Notes under the pieces: model-generated
Database searches by the model: none
Seen by the model: only the letters and a program-made list of their open reading frames with translations
What the model was told of the DNA's origin: nothing
Translations under genes and position numbers: made by a program
Shown: positions 18,340 through 28,326 of the stretch, piece after piece
Layout of the letters: each line of letters opens with the position of its first letter
How positions within the stretch are numbered: the first letter of the stretch is position 1
Origin: Asaia astilbis JCM 15831
Lineage (GTDB): Bacteria; Pseudomonadota; Alphaproteobacteria; Acetobacterales; Acetobacteraceae
Assembly: GCF_000613845.1 (NCBI RefSeq)
Contig: NZ_BAJT01000008.1
Span: 82,993 to 146,992, forward strand
Reading direction: 5' to 3'
Length of the DNA stretch: 64,000 bases

Positions 18340-20543
18340 ATGGTTTCATTCAGGAAGGCGGGGCGCCAGGTCTCGGTCATCGCTGTCTGCACTCTCATGC
18401 TGTCAAGCATCTGGTAGGGCAGGCGGGCGCAGCGCCTTTGTCGCCAGTTTTCATGCCTCAACCTGCGCAGGTGAGGCTCACTGGAAAAGTAACGCCGCTG
18501 ACCTCCTTTCCTGAGGTGATTTGGGCTCAGGCTCCTTCTCCCCTGCTTGAGAAAGCACTCGCTCGCTTTAACGCCCGTCTCGGTCTTATTGGTCTTGGGC
18601 CCGCGTCCCCTGAAAGTCAGAGAGTGGGTCTCAAGATCTCGGTGGGTAAGGACCCAGGCTATCTCACCCTTGCGGCCCGCGAGGCCTATACCCTCGACGT
18701 CTCATCGAATGAGATTGTTCTGAAAGCCGATGGTCCGACCGGTGTGTTGCGCGGGCTCGCGACGTTGCTGCAGATGATCGACACGCGAGGCACCATCCCG
18801 GTTCTGGTGCAGGGAAAGATTACGGATGCGCCACGCTTCAATTGGCGTGGGCTCATGATCGATGTGTCGCGACACTTCCTGTCCGTTTACACGATCGAGC
18901 GTCAGCTCGATGCGATGGAGCTGACGAAGCTCAATGTGCTGCACTGGCATCTGAGTGACGGCACAGGGTTTCGTGTCGAGAGCCGAAAACTGCCGCGTCT
19001 GCAGCAATTCGGCGCGCACAGCCAATATTATACGCAGGATCAGATCAGGGAGGTCGTCGCGTATGCGGGAGATCGGGGGATAAGAATTGTCCCCGAATTT
19101 GATGTGCCTGGGCACACTTTCGCCATTCTCAGCGCCTATCCCGAGCTTGCCGCCCAGTCTCCCGGTTCGGTCGTGAAAAATTGGGAGCGGGACTGCAAGA
19201 CTGCGACAGGAGAGGCTGAGGTGACAACGCAATGTAAGCGTCACCCCGATCTCAACAAGCCAGCCATGGATCCGACAGCTCCTGACGCATTGCGCTTCGT
19301 TCGAACGCTTTTTGGTGAAATGACGAGCCTTTTTCCGGATCGTTATGTCCATACGGGGGGCGACGAGGTGATGTCGGACCAGTGGACGACCAATCCGCGT
19401 ATCGTCGCCTATATGCAAACTCATGGCTTCAGGGATACTGCTGCGCTGCAGGCGGCTTTTACCGCTGACGTGGAGAGGATTCTCTCGTCACAGAACAAGA
19501 CCATGATGGGATGGGACGAGGTCAGCGAAGCGCCGATCCCGAAAAGCGTCGTGGTCGAAGCCTGGCGTGGGTCCAAATGGATCGGAAGCTCGGCCCGTCT
19601 GGGGCACCCGGTCGTGGTCTCTGCCGGCTACTATCTCGATCTGCTGAACCCCTCGACCACTCATTATGCAGTCGATCCTCTCGACACGCGAGCTGTCGGG
19701 CTCGCACCCCAGCCAGCGGCGAAAAGCGTTGGGCCCTTTGTGCAGGCCTTTACGCTCGATCCCAATGCGCCACCGCTTAGTGAAGCGCAGGAAAAACTTG
19801 TTCTCGGTGGTGAAGCGCCGCTCTGGACCGAACTTGTCTCGGACGAAATGGTCGATGCACGGCTCTGGCCGCGTTCCGCAGCGATTGCGGAGAGGTTCTG
19901 GTCTCCGGGAGCAGTCACGGACTCGGCGTCGCTCAATGAACGACTTCCGGTCGTTCAGAATATGCTGGAGACTTTCGGTCTGAATGCCTCGGAAAATCAG
20001 GCGCGCATGATCGCGCGGCTCACACCTGACAACATTACGCCGCTCACGCAGTTCGTGGCGTTGACCGTGCCGGTGCGCAATTACGGACTGAACCGTCTTG
20101 CTGATCATACTGGTGATGAGATCCTTTTGACACCGGCGGCCATCGCGGCACCGGATAGTTTCGAAGCGAACGCATTCAATTCGGCAGCAAAGCGCTATGC
20201 TGCCGGGGATCAGTCGCTCAAGGCCTCTTTGCAGGAAAAGCTTGGTCGCTATGGTGCGAATGACGCAGCATTTCAGGCGCTGTCAGGCCCTGCCTCGATC
20301 GAAGAGGTTAAACCTCTCTCCCATCAGATCGCGGCATTGTCGGCTTTGGGACTGGAGGCATTGCAGTCCGGGCCGAGGGGAAAGAAGTGGCGTGATCGGG
20401 CTCAGGTCCTTCTGGCTGAGCAGGACAAAGCTTACACCGCGAGTGTCGATTTTCGAGCCTCGCGTCAATTGAAGCAGCCTCGGGGAGGACTCTTGATCGC
20501 GATCGCTCCGGGAATAAAAGCGCTCGTCTCACAAGCGCGATAA
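18340..20543 (+). CDS. Beta-N-acetylhexosaminidase (GH20), frameshifted in signal peptide
   Basis: Secreted or periplasmic glycosidase releasing terminal GlcNAc from chitooligosaccharides or glycoconjugates. The signal peptide begins at ATG 18340 (MVSFRKAGRQVSVIAVCTLM) with GAGG upstream; after one lost base near 18403-18411 it runs on as LVGQAGAAPLSPVF. Reconstructed length is 734 residues. The domain order is GH20b (PTGVLRGLATLLQM) then the GH20 catalytic barrel: RGLMIDVSRHFLSV, NVLHWHLSDGTGFR, PEFDVPGHT, HTGGDEV (the catalytic Asp-Glu pair) and WRGSKW. The uncorrected frame would begin at TTG 18438 without a signal peptide. It follows the ROK regulator by 263 bases. Confidence 0.92.
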
Positions 20544-20616
20544 GCGTGTTGCTTGTCAGGCATGCCGCGTTCGTACAGGGGCGTCATTCGGTATTGGCTT
20601 TGCCGCCAGGCCGCTG

Positions 20617-21387
20617 TCATGAACCGCGATGGATTTTGGCGCTCTCAAGCGTTTCGGGACTGAGGAGCGAAGCGCTTGCCTCGTCGAGGATAACCGTGCA
20701 TCGGGCATGAAGTCTGATGGCCGAGGCACTGATTTCTGGCCCTACCTCGCCTTCAAGGGCTCGGGCGACAATCGCTGCCTTACCGTCACCAAGTGCGAGA
20801 AGCAGGAGCTGGCGCGCTTCCAGGATGGTCCCGACCCCCATTGTCAGCGCATGCTCAGGCACTTTTGCCGGATCGCCGCCGAACATTGCCGCATTTTGCT
20901 GGCGCGTTGTTGGCGTGAGGGTGACGCATCGTGTGCGGGTGTCGAAAGCGGAGGGAGGTTCGTTGAAGCCGATATGTCCCGTCTCGCCAATGCCCAGGAG
21001 TTGAAGATCAATCCCGCCGCTTCTGGCAATAGCGGCTTCATAGGAGGCGCATTCGGCGTCGAGATTTTCAGCTGTGCCATCAGGGAGATGGGTTGCGTCG
21101 GGCGCGATATTAACGTGATCGAACAGGTGATCCTGCATGTAATGACGGTAAGACTCAGGATCTGACGATGAGAGACCAACATATTCATCGAGATTGAATG
21201 TTGTTGTCTTTGAAAAATCGATCTCGTCTCGATCATGGCTTTTGCAAAGATCGCGATACACCCCCTCCATCGTGCGCCCTGTCGCCAGACCGAGAACAGG
21301 GCGGTCACGGGACGATAAGAGAGACATGACAGCACTGGCGGCGAGTTGAGTTGCCGAGGTGGGGTCTGGCATAATGACGAGGCGCAT
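20617..21387 (-). CDS. nagB: Glucosamine-6-phosphate deaminase
   Basis: Converts glucosamine-6-P to fructose-6-P and ammonia, the last step of GlcNAc catabolism. The roughly 256-residue protein starts MRLVIMPDPTSATQLAA and shows LGLATGRTMEGVYRDL, FNLDEYVGL with the catalytic Asp, the signature LGIGETGHIGFNEP near residue 130, and ALGDGKAAIVARALEG. An in-frame GTG lies at 21396, but the ATG at 21387 matches the usual N-terminus better. It converges with the GH20 gene and is divergent from the GlcNAc kinase. Confidence 0.95.
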   Translation of the reverse strand: MRLVIMPDPTSATQLAASAVMSLLSSRDRPVLGLATGRTMEGVYRDLCKSHDRDEIDFSKTTTFNLDEYVGLSSSDPESYRHYMQDHLFDHVNIAPDATHLPDGTAENLDAECASYEAAIARSGGIDLQLLGIGETGHIGFNEPPSAFDTRTRCVTLTPTTRQQNAAMFGGDPAKVPEHALTMGVGTILEARQLLLLALGDGKAAIVARALEGEVGPEISASAIRLHARCTVILDEASASLLSPETLESAKIHRGS

Positions 21388-21850
21388 AGATGGCACGATC
21401 CTGAGAAAAGCGGCGTAAAACCGTTCGCAACAAAGTCCTGAGACAGGAAGCAGAACTCTGATTATCGTCCAGGATTTAGGAATAACGGAAAAGAATATAT
21501 CGGGTTTTTCGACGAAAACTCATTCGGCACAAGAGCGGAAAACATTTTCTCGCGATCTTGCTTAAGATCATCGGCGAATGAACCAAAAGTTTGTTGTCCC
21601 CACGCTGGGTTATGCCACGTTTATGATCGTGGATTGCCGAATGAGGGGATGGCTGTGGTTATCTCCTGCTGGTTGCTGGAGCTTGTTGATCGTGTCCCGC
21701 GAAGCCGGGTTTTCTTCTGGTTCATTTCGCTTGGTTGTCGCCTTTCACGTCGCGAGCGCGGCTCATTGCCCAAAATAGTGCGTGTCTTGTTTCGATAACT
21801 GTGAGTAGAGATTGCTGAAGACGGAGTGAGAACGCCTTGAGCTTGGCTCG
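21388..21850. promoter_or_regulatory. Divergent nagB / GlcNAc kinase intergenic region
   Basis: These 463 bases separate two divergent GlcNAc genes and should carry both promoters and possibly an operator of the ROK regulator. The part at 21470-21560 is AT-rich. No gene or recognisable operator consensus is visible by eye. Confidence 0.3.
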
Positions 21851-22861
21851 ATGCCAGATGGGCGCCCAAGAACCTTAATGGACGCGTTCAATCGCGGTGA
21901 GGACGAGACCGGCGTGCAGACAAAAGACATCATCGCGATCGATGGCGGCGGTACGAAAACCCTTTTGCTGCGCGTTGCATCTGACGGCTCTGTCGTGACC
22001 GCTCGCCGCGCGGGCGGGTCCAACCCTTTCGACGTGCCCGACTGGCGTAAGGTGATTGCGGGGCTGATGGAAGGGCAACAGTCACAACTTGCTGCAGCGG
22101 CTTTCGGCATGGCGGGGTTTGGCGAGAGCGAAAGACTGAATGCCGAACTTGCAGCGGCCTACCGGCAGCTCTGCCCGGTGCAGCATAGTCTCCATAATGA
22201 CGCAGACATGGCCTGTCGCGGTGCCTTCATGAACCGAGCGGGTGTGCTCCTGCTTTCGGGGACTGGGTCCATGGCTTGGGGTATGGCCGCAGACGGACAG
22301 ACAACGCGTATCGGGGGGTGGGGCAGCCTGTTTGGCGATGAGGGCAGTGGATACTGGATCGGTCGGCTCGCTCTGTCTATTCTGTCGCAAATGATCGATG
22401 GCCGTCATGAAAGGCGTGATGACTTCCTAATACGCTTTGCCGCGGCAAGACGGTGGCCAGAGGACAGTACGCTTTGGGCCTCCAGTCTTTACGAGTGGTA
22501 CGCAAGTCTCACAGAGCAGCGACCTGCCGTGGCAGCACTTACTGCCGAGATCAGTCGGTTTGCCGAGCAGGGATGCGAGACGTCACGTGACATTCTCAGG
22601 CACGCCGCCGAGGCGCTTTCCAGGCATGTTGTTGCTGCGCGACACGCATTAGGTGCCAGCGACCTGCCCTGGAGTTATGGAGGTGGGACGCTGCGCAGCC
22701 CGATTTTGCGCGAAAATCTGAGTCAGCTCCTTGGCGCGCCGCTCGTCCCGCGGCTGCCCCCCATCGGCGGTGCGGTGCTGGTCGCCGCGCAGCTTGCCGG
22801 ATGGCATATCGATGAGGGCTTCGTAGACACGCTTTCATTGGCGCTGGAGCGTCAGATTTAA
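21851..22861 (+). CDS. N-acetylglucosamine kinase (BadF/BadG/BcrA ATPase family)
   Basis: Actin-fold sugar kinase expected to phosphorylate cytoplasmic GlcNAc to GlcNAc-6-P for NagA. Phosphate-1 motif IIAIDGGGTKTLLLR is near residues 27-42. LHNDADMACRGA follows, then LLSGTGSMAWGM and the GGWGSLFGDEGSGYW signature of GlcNAc kinases, with YGGGTLRSP near the C-terminus. The 336-residue frame begins at ATG 21851; ATG 21878 and GTG 21914 are alternative starts because homology begins only near the GGGTK motif. An independent kinase fits uptake by a proton symporter (NagP) rather than by a phosphotransferase system. Confidence 0.87.
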   Translation: MPDGRPRTLMDAFNRGEDETGVQTKDIIAIDGGGTKTLLLRVASDGSVVTARRAGGSNPFDVPDWRKVIAGLMEGQQSQLAAAAFGMAGFGESERLNAELAAAYRQLCPVQHSLHNDADMACRGAFMNRAGVLLLSGTGSMAWGMAADGQTTRIGGWGSLFGDEGSGYWIGRLALSILSQMIDGRHERRDDFLIRFAAARRWPEDSTLWASSLYEWYASLTEQRPAVAALTAEISRFAEQGCETSRDILRHAAEALSRHVVAARHALGASDLPWSYGGGTLRSPILRENLSQLLGAPLVPRLPPIGGAVLVAAQLAGWHIDEGFVDTLSLALERQI

Positions 22862-22997
22862 CCACTCTCACGAAGCAGATCAGCTTTGGTAGCAAGATGC
22901 CTTGGCTTCGCGAGAGAAAGAACTCGTGCCGAATAGCCCGGTTTAGAAGCTTTCCGGCACCTTTCAAATGATTATCAAAGGGAAGACAGGCTCTGCC

Positions 22998-25255
22998 TTA
23001 CCCTTTACTGCCGTCAATCGTGGTTCCCTTAAGGAGGATTGTCCCCGTCAATCCTTTATCTGTTGCCGAGGGGGCAACGCGGAGCTGATAGTTACCCGGC
23101 GTGACGTGCCAGCGGTTATCGTGCTGCGAGAAGCGGGCAATGGTTTGTAGATCGACGGGAATGGAGACGTCGCGTTTTTGATGAGCAGGAACGTCGACAC
23201 GTTGCCAGCCGACGAGACGAGGGCCCGTGCCCTGGCCTTCGGCATAGAGCTGAACGACATCGCTGCCATCGCGACCGCTGTCGTTCTGGACCGTCACCTG
23301 AGCAGAAGGCTGGTCGTCCGCTTTGACGACAAGGTTGTCATAGGTGAACCTGGAGTAGGAGAGTCCGTAGCCAAAGGGGAAGAGCACTTCCTTGTTGCTC
23401 CTGGCAAACCACCGATACCCCACATCGGCACCCTCATTGAAGATCAGCTTGAAACTCTCGGGACGCCCTTCTGTCAGAGGCGGTGCGACCGGGAGCTTGG
23501 GGCGCGGTAGGTCATTCACCGAAAGAGGAAAGCTGAGGGGCAGATGGCCTGACGGATTGACGTCGCCGAGGAGGATCTGGGCGATAGCCTCGCCGCCAGC
23601 AACACCGGGGTACCAGGCCTGAACGACGGCTTTTACCTTATCGAGCCAAGGCATTGCGACCGGCCCTTCGGTCTCGAGCACGACGGTGACATTGGGATTG
23701 GCCTGCGCCACCGTCGCAATCAGCCGGTTTTGCGCCTCGGTCAGGGAGAGGGAGGCGCGATCTCGTCCTTCAGTGGACCATTGAGCGATAAACAGAACCA
23801 CCGCATCGGCCTTGCGGGCTGAGGCTTCGGCCTGCTTCAGATCGGCTTCGTCGGTAAAGGAAATATCCGCTTTTGGAGCAAGGCGCTTCAGATAAGCGAG
23901 GGGAGAGGAGGGGACCCAGACCTGCTGGGACATGATCTCCGAGCCTTTTTGCGGAATCGCGTTGCCGCCGAAAGGCAGGACAGTGGGAGAGCCGCCGCCT
24001 GAGATCACGCCTTTATCGGCATGGCCGCCAATGACTGCGATTGTCTTGAGGGACTTTGAGAGAGGCAGAGCGGCCTTGTCGTTCTTGAGAAGGACAATCC
24101 CCTGCTGTGCTGCTTCCAGAGCGGTTTTGTATCCCGCGTCGCGGTCGACCGGTTTTGTCTGGATTGGCTGCTCGGCACCGTTGGCCAGCAATCCATAGAG
24201 GATAGGGCGCACCATGGTTCTGAGTGTCTCATCGGAGACCCCCTGCTTAAGCTGAGCAGGGGCGTAGAATGCTCTGGCAAACAGGGTGCCCTTGGTTTTG
24301 GCGTCGGCAATTCGTTTGAGCGCTGCTGCTGAAGCGGAGGAGGCCTGCAGCATGGCTGTGCCGCCAAATCCGATTGCTGTGTCGAATTCGGCCCCGGACT
24401 CCTGATTGAGCCCGGCTTCGATCGAGGCCTTTGTGCTGTGTACCGCGCCCCAATCGGACATGACGTAGCCGGGGTAATGCCATTGCTTGCGTAGAATATC
24501 ATGCAGCAATGGCTTGCTCTCGCAGCTATGGGAGCCCCAAACCATATTATAGGCGCACATCACGGCACCGGGTTTGCCGAGATGAAGCGCAATGTTGAAT
24601 GCGAGAAGATCGGACTCCATCGCAGCGTCACGCGGGATCGACACATCATATTGCGTACGCCCGGTTTCGTAAGGATTGAGCGCGAAATGCTTGATTGTAG
24701 CAACGATGTGGTTCGACTGAACCCCACGCGTATAATAGCCGGCGAGACGCCCGGCCAGAAGCGGATCTTCGCCCAGATATTCGAAGTTACGGCCACCACG
24801 CGGATCGCGTGTCAAATTGGCACCACCGGAGAGCAGGACGTTGAAGCCTCGGTCGCGGGCATCCCGCCCGACCGAGTGACCCAGAGCCTCCAGCAGCGTC
24901 GGGTTCCAGGAAGCCGCGCTGGCGAGGGCTGCAGGATAAGCTGTGCTTTCATATCGTGCGTCCTGAGTGCGAGCCCCTACGCCGATCGTGCCATCGGTCT
25001 CGGTGATGGCGGCGATGCCATGTTCGGGCATGGCAGGTGACCAGGCGGCGGAATGTTGCGCCTCCCCTGCGACAGAGGGTCCTGCATCAATTCGGGGATA
25101 TGAGTGACGATGAGTGCCTCGAGCTGAGGACGCCCGAGCTTGGCGAGTGCCTCATCCACCCGCGCATCAAGAGGAGACGCCGCATCGGCAAACGTTGAGA
25201 TGGGGAGGGTACACAGTGCCGTGGCGAGGAGGCCTGCTTTCAAGCGCGCGGACAT
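22998..25255 (-). CDS. bglX: GH3 beta-glucosidase (BglX-type), frameshifted near N-terminus
   Basis: Periplasmic family-3 glycoside hydrolase. The signal peptide is MSARLKAGLLATALCTLPIS with cleavage after TFADA; AGGAGAA precedes ATG 25255. The N-terminal frame ends near GRRNIPP and, after one lost base at about 25043-25050, continues WSPAMPEHGIAAITETDGTI. Reconstructed length is 752 residues. It has the GH3 N-domain with the nucleophile region GYVMSDWGA, the GH3 C-domain (IAVIGGHADKGVISGGGSP) and a fibronectin-III-like tail (LFPFGYGLSYSRFTYDN). The substrate may be a beta-glucoside or beta-glucosaminide; GH3 includes N-acetylglucosaminidases, but the KH(F/S)xG(H/D)x4 motif of that subgroup is not apparent. 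Confidence 0.9.
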
Positions 25256-25573
25256 GGTTGTTCTTCTCCTGAAGCGACGAGGAAACGCGTTTTTTCAGAA
25301 TGCAATTGGTAGAGACCGACCATCATCGTATCGATGAGTGGGCAATATTCAAGCATTCAGAAATCTATATCGAGATAATTATTGCTTCGGTTTCTTACAT
25401 CACGGTTAGTTTTTCGGATTCCTCTGTAAAAATGACTGAGGATATGATCCCTGCCCGAGGAAATGATGGTTTTCTCAAAGATGAGTGTGATCATCTATTA
25501 CGGATGAAAAATGATTGTCCTGGCTGCAAGTCACCTTTATCCTCAATGAGGTTTCAGCGAGAGAGTGATAATC
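25256..25573. promoter_or_regulatory. Divergent intergenic region, bglX / amidase
   Basis: These 318 bases lie between two divergent genes. The sequence is AT-rich around 25340-25510 and should contain both promoters. I see no RNA gene, operator consensus or convincing small gene. Confidence 0.3.
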
Positions 25574-26365
25574 ATGCGCGTGGCGCTCGGACAGTTTGCG
25601 GTATCGACGTCATGGGAGGAAAATCTCGCAACATGTCGATCTCTCATCGAAAGAGCGAGGAAGGGTGGAGCCAGACTGGTTGTTCTGCCTGAGGGGATTA
25701 TGGCTCGGGACGCCACCGACCCCGACCATATCCTGCACACAGCACAGCCTCTGGAAGGCCCTTTCGTTACCGGACTTCTCGCCGAGACAGCCGGGATCAT
25801 GCTGGTCTTCTGTGTCAATGTTCCGAATGGCCAAGGCCGTTTCCATAATACGCTGGTCGTGATGCAGGACGGAGAGATTGTTGCGCGTTATGTGAAGCTG
25901 CACCTTTACGACGCTTTTGCCATGCAAGAATCCCGTCTGATCGCACCCGGGAACGAACTGCCGCCGGTCCTGTCATTCGATGGCGTAAAAATCGGGTTCA
26001 TGACCTGTTACGATGTCCGTTTTCCCGAGCTGGCTCGACATCTGGCGCTCTCTGGCGCCGGCATACTGGTCGTGCCAGCCGCGTGGTTACGCGGACCTGG
26101 CAAGGAACGCCACTGGGAGTTGATGCTGGCGGCGCGTGCGCTGGAAAATACTTGCTTCGTGCTCGGAGCCGGTGAGTGTGGTCCCCAGAATATCGGCAAC
26201 AGCATGGTCGTTGATCCGCTCGGCACGGTCATCGCCGCTCGCAGCGCGCAGCCCGGATTGATTATCGAGACTCTCGATCTGGCCTTTCTTGCAAAAGCAC
26301 GGCGTGATCTGCCGGTTTTGCAGAACAGACGGTTTGAAGCGCCAAGGCTTTCGTCAGTTTCGTGA
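25574..26365 (+). CDS. Carbon-nitrogen hydrolase (nitrilase superfamily, YbeM/NitFhit-like)
   Basis: Cytoplasmic C-N hydrolase of 263 residues, closest by motif to deaminated-glutathione amidases and omega-amidases. The catalytic triad is visible: Glu in VVLPEGIM, Lys in YVKLHLYDAF, and Cys in MTCYDVRFPELARHL. The KLHLYDAF and CYDVRFPE forms are those of the Nit1/YbeM branch, which repairs deaminated glutathione. The frame opens with GTG 25565, but the ATG at 25574 (MRVALGQFAV) fits the family start. Monocistronic, divergent from bglX. Confidence 0.85.
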   Translation: MRVALGQFAVSTSWEENLATCRSLIERARKGGARLVVLPEGIMARDATDPDHILHTAQPLEGPFVTGLLAETAGIMLVFCVNVPNGQGRFHNTLVVMQDGEIVARYVKLHLYDAFAMQESRLIAPGNELPPVLSFDGVKIGFMTCYDVRFPELARHLALSGAGILVVPAAWLRGPGKERHWELMLAARALENTCFVLGAGECGPQNIGNSMVVDPLGTVIAARSAQPGLIIETLDLAFLAKARRDLPVLQNRRFEAPRLSSVS

Positions 26366-26422
26366 AGACTGGAGCAAGAGGCGCTTACCTCACGATATTC
26401 GTCTCTTGACGTTTGAGCTTTT

Positions 26423-27844
26423 TCACTCTGGCATCGTGTTGGAACGGTAGGGTGTCAGGCACGCGACGTGATCTGTCATATCGAGGCTGAAACGGGCGTG
26501 ACGTAAAATCGTTGGGAATCAGATCGTCCTGCATCGGGGACTGGACATATTTGATGTAGTCCTGAGCGGTGAACCGGGCAAAGTGTACGGTGGCAGGGGT
26601 CGTCGCTGTGCGATAACTGACCTTACCGGCTGTAGTGACAAGTTTTTTGATTCTAGCGCTTGCCTGCAGAGCGGCAGGGAGCGTTCTGGTTCGGATCGCA
26701 AGCACTGACGGTGTATTATCGCCTGTATCGAGCACCGCAGTTTTTTCCCGTCCCTCCAGATTGTAGGGAAAAAGAAGACGAAATTCCACACCTGCGATGG
26801 CCGACGCTGCATGGATTGGGTCTTGGCAGTCGAATGGTGCGTGAGGACCGAAACGCAACGTATGAGCATCAATAGTAAGATGACGTAGCTGGCTCATTTG
26901 TAGCAGACCAAGGACAGGAAACGGGATGGGCGCGACGGAGAAAAGCTGATTTCTCAATACTGTTCTGCCGAGCCGGATTTCGGGGACGACGACGTAGTGT
27001 CATGCATATTGCGATTGAAGCCGTCCGATCCTCGCTCGGAACTGGCGATAATGCGGAGATGATGGCGTGCGATATACTCAGCCGGGAGCACACCAGTCAG
27101 GCTCCTGTGTCGAAAAGTACCCAGTCGGTTTCACCCAGAATGCTCGCCTGCACCCTCACATCGAGTGGAAGTTGCCCATCAATTCGCTCGTGGTCGACGC
27201 GTAACGGCAGTTGCTCGATATCCGAAGCGATGACCGACGGGTTGCTGATCGACGCCGCCGGGACAAGTGGCTTGATCAGAGTCAGATTAGGAAATTGCAG
27301 GTTCGGTAATTGATAGAAGCTACGGATCGGCGAGAAATAGACATTCTCGAGCCAGGTTGTGCGTTTGATCCAGCCAGCAAGATCATTGGCCAAAAACAGA
27401 TTGCCGTAGCGGATCGATTCATCCAGCAGCAGCAACGCATTGAGTTCATGGTTTGTGTCGGCATGCCGCCCGACAACCTCCAAGCCCCGATCAAGAGCCC
27501 TGTTCGATGCCGCGAAATCGCCGTTGATCCGCGCGAGGCCTGCTGAGACCAGAGACAGCAAGTACTGATCGATCTCCGGAACCGTGGGGTTGGCGGCAAT
27601 CTCGCCACGAATCTCCACAAGCCTCTGCTTGTTGCCAGCCTCTATGGCCTTGATGATACCTTGCTTATCAACAGGGTCGATTATGGGAGTATTGACAGGG
27701 GCGACCCGGGAATAGTCCACGGAGAACCCTTGCACGCGCGGTACAGCTTGCCCCTGCTGGCATACCAGAAGCATTGCGATACTGCCTGGAGCAATAAGAG
27801 CGCGGATCAGAATACGGATAACGAGGCTCCCCCAAAGAGGTCAT
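26423..27844 (-). pseudogene. Retropepsin-like aspartic protease with two DTG domains, multiple frameshifts
   Basis: Reading across frames gives one protein of about 473 residues. An N-terminal hydrophobic stretch (LVIRILIRALIAPGSIA) is followed by a helical region, then domain 1 with WVLFDTGALTGVLPAEYIA and a flap-like VVVPEIRLGRTVLRNQLFSV, and domain 2 with TAVLDTGDNTPSVLAI. It ends FSLDMTDHVACLTPYRSN. Frames change near 27098-27103 and 26994-26999 (one base missing each), at 26494-26496 (one extra base in a C run), and probably in the G run near 27829-27833. Each half carries the D-T-G active-site triplet, giving a single-chain bilobed enzyme. The shifts may be assembly errors or real decay; this gene has the most. 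Start and function are uncertain. Confidence 0.6.
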
Positions 27845-28326
27845 GATATTGTCTTGTCGGCGGTACATTCTGGATGCGTTGCCTGCTTCCTCGAACAATT
27901 CCATAATTAAGCAGTTCTGCGCGATGAAGAGGCAATCAGCCTTACCGGACTCTTCATACGGTTCATACCATTTTTGAGCCGAGAATTATTGACAGATCAC
28001 CCTGGATTTCCTTTCAGGATAGCCATGAGAACGAAATGTTCCGGTTTTTGACATTATTGTGAACGGGGCATTGCCATGGGTCCTGGCTAATTCACGACGC
28101 AGCGCAAGCTAGCCTGGGTTGGTGGTTTGGTGTCGATTCTACCTTTATGAGGCAATAGGTCTGCCTGATGATGCCTTAGTTCTACCCGGTTCCTGCCTAG
28201 GTGGCCTGCCCGAAAGCCTTTCACGGCAGCAAGAGCTTCGGCTCTCGATTTGCTGCTGCGTATCGAGAACCTGGCAGGCCTTGTGAGCGTAGCTCATGTT
28301 GGGTGTGCTCTGCGTGATCTCACCGT
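27845..28326. other. Intergenic region with a UUCG-capped hairpin
   Basis: These 482 bases between two minus-strand genes contain no recognised coding sequence. At 28226-28256 an interrupted inverted repeat (GCAGCAAGAGC, loop TTCG, GCTC, then TTGCTGC) could form a hairpin with a UUCG tetraloop. No T tract follows on either strand, so it is not a typical terminator. A weak plus-strand open frame runs into the Hint gene in antisense and is rejected. Confidence 0.35.
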
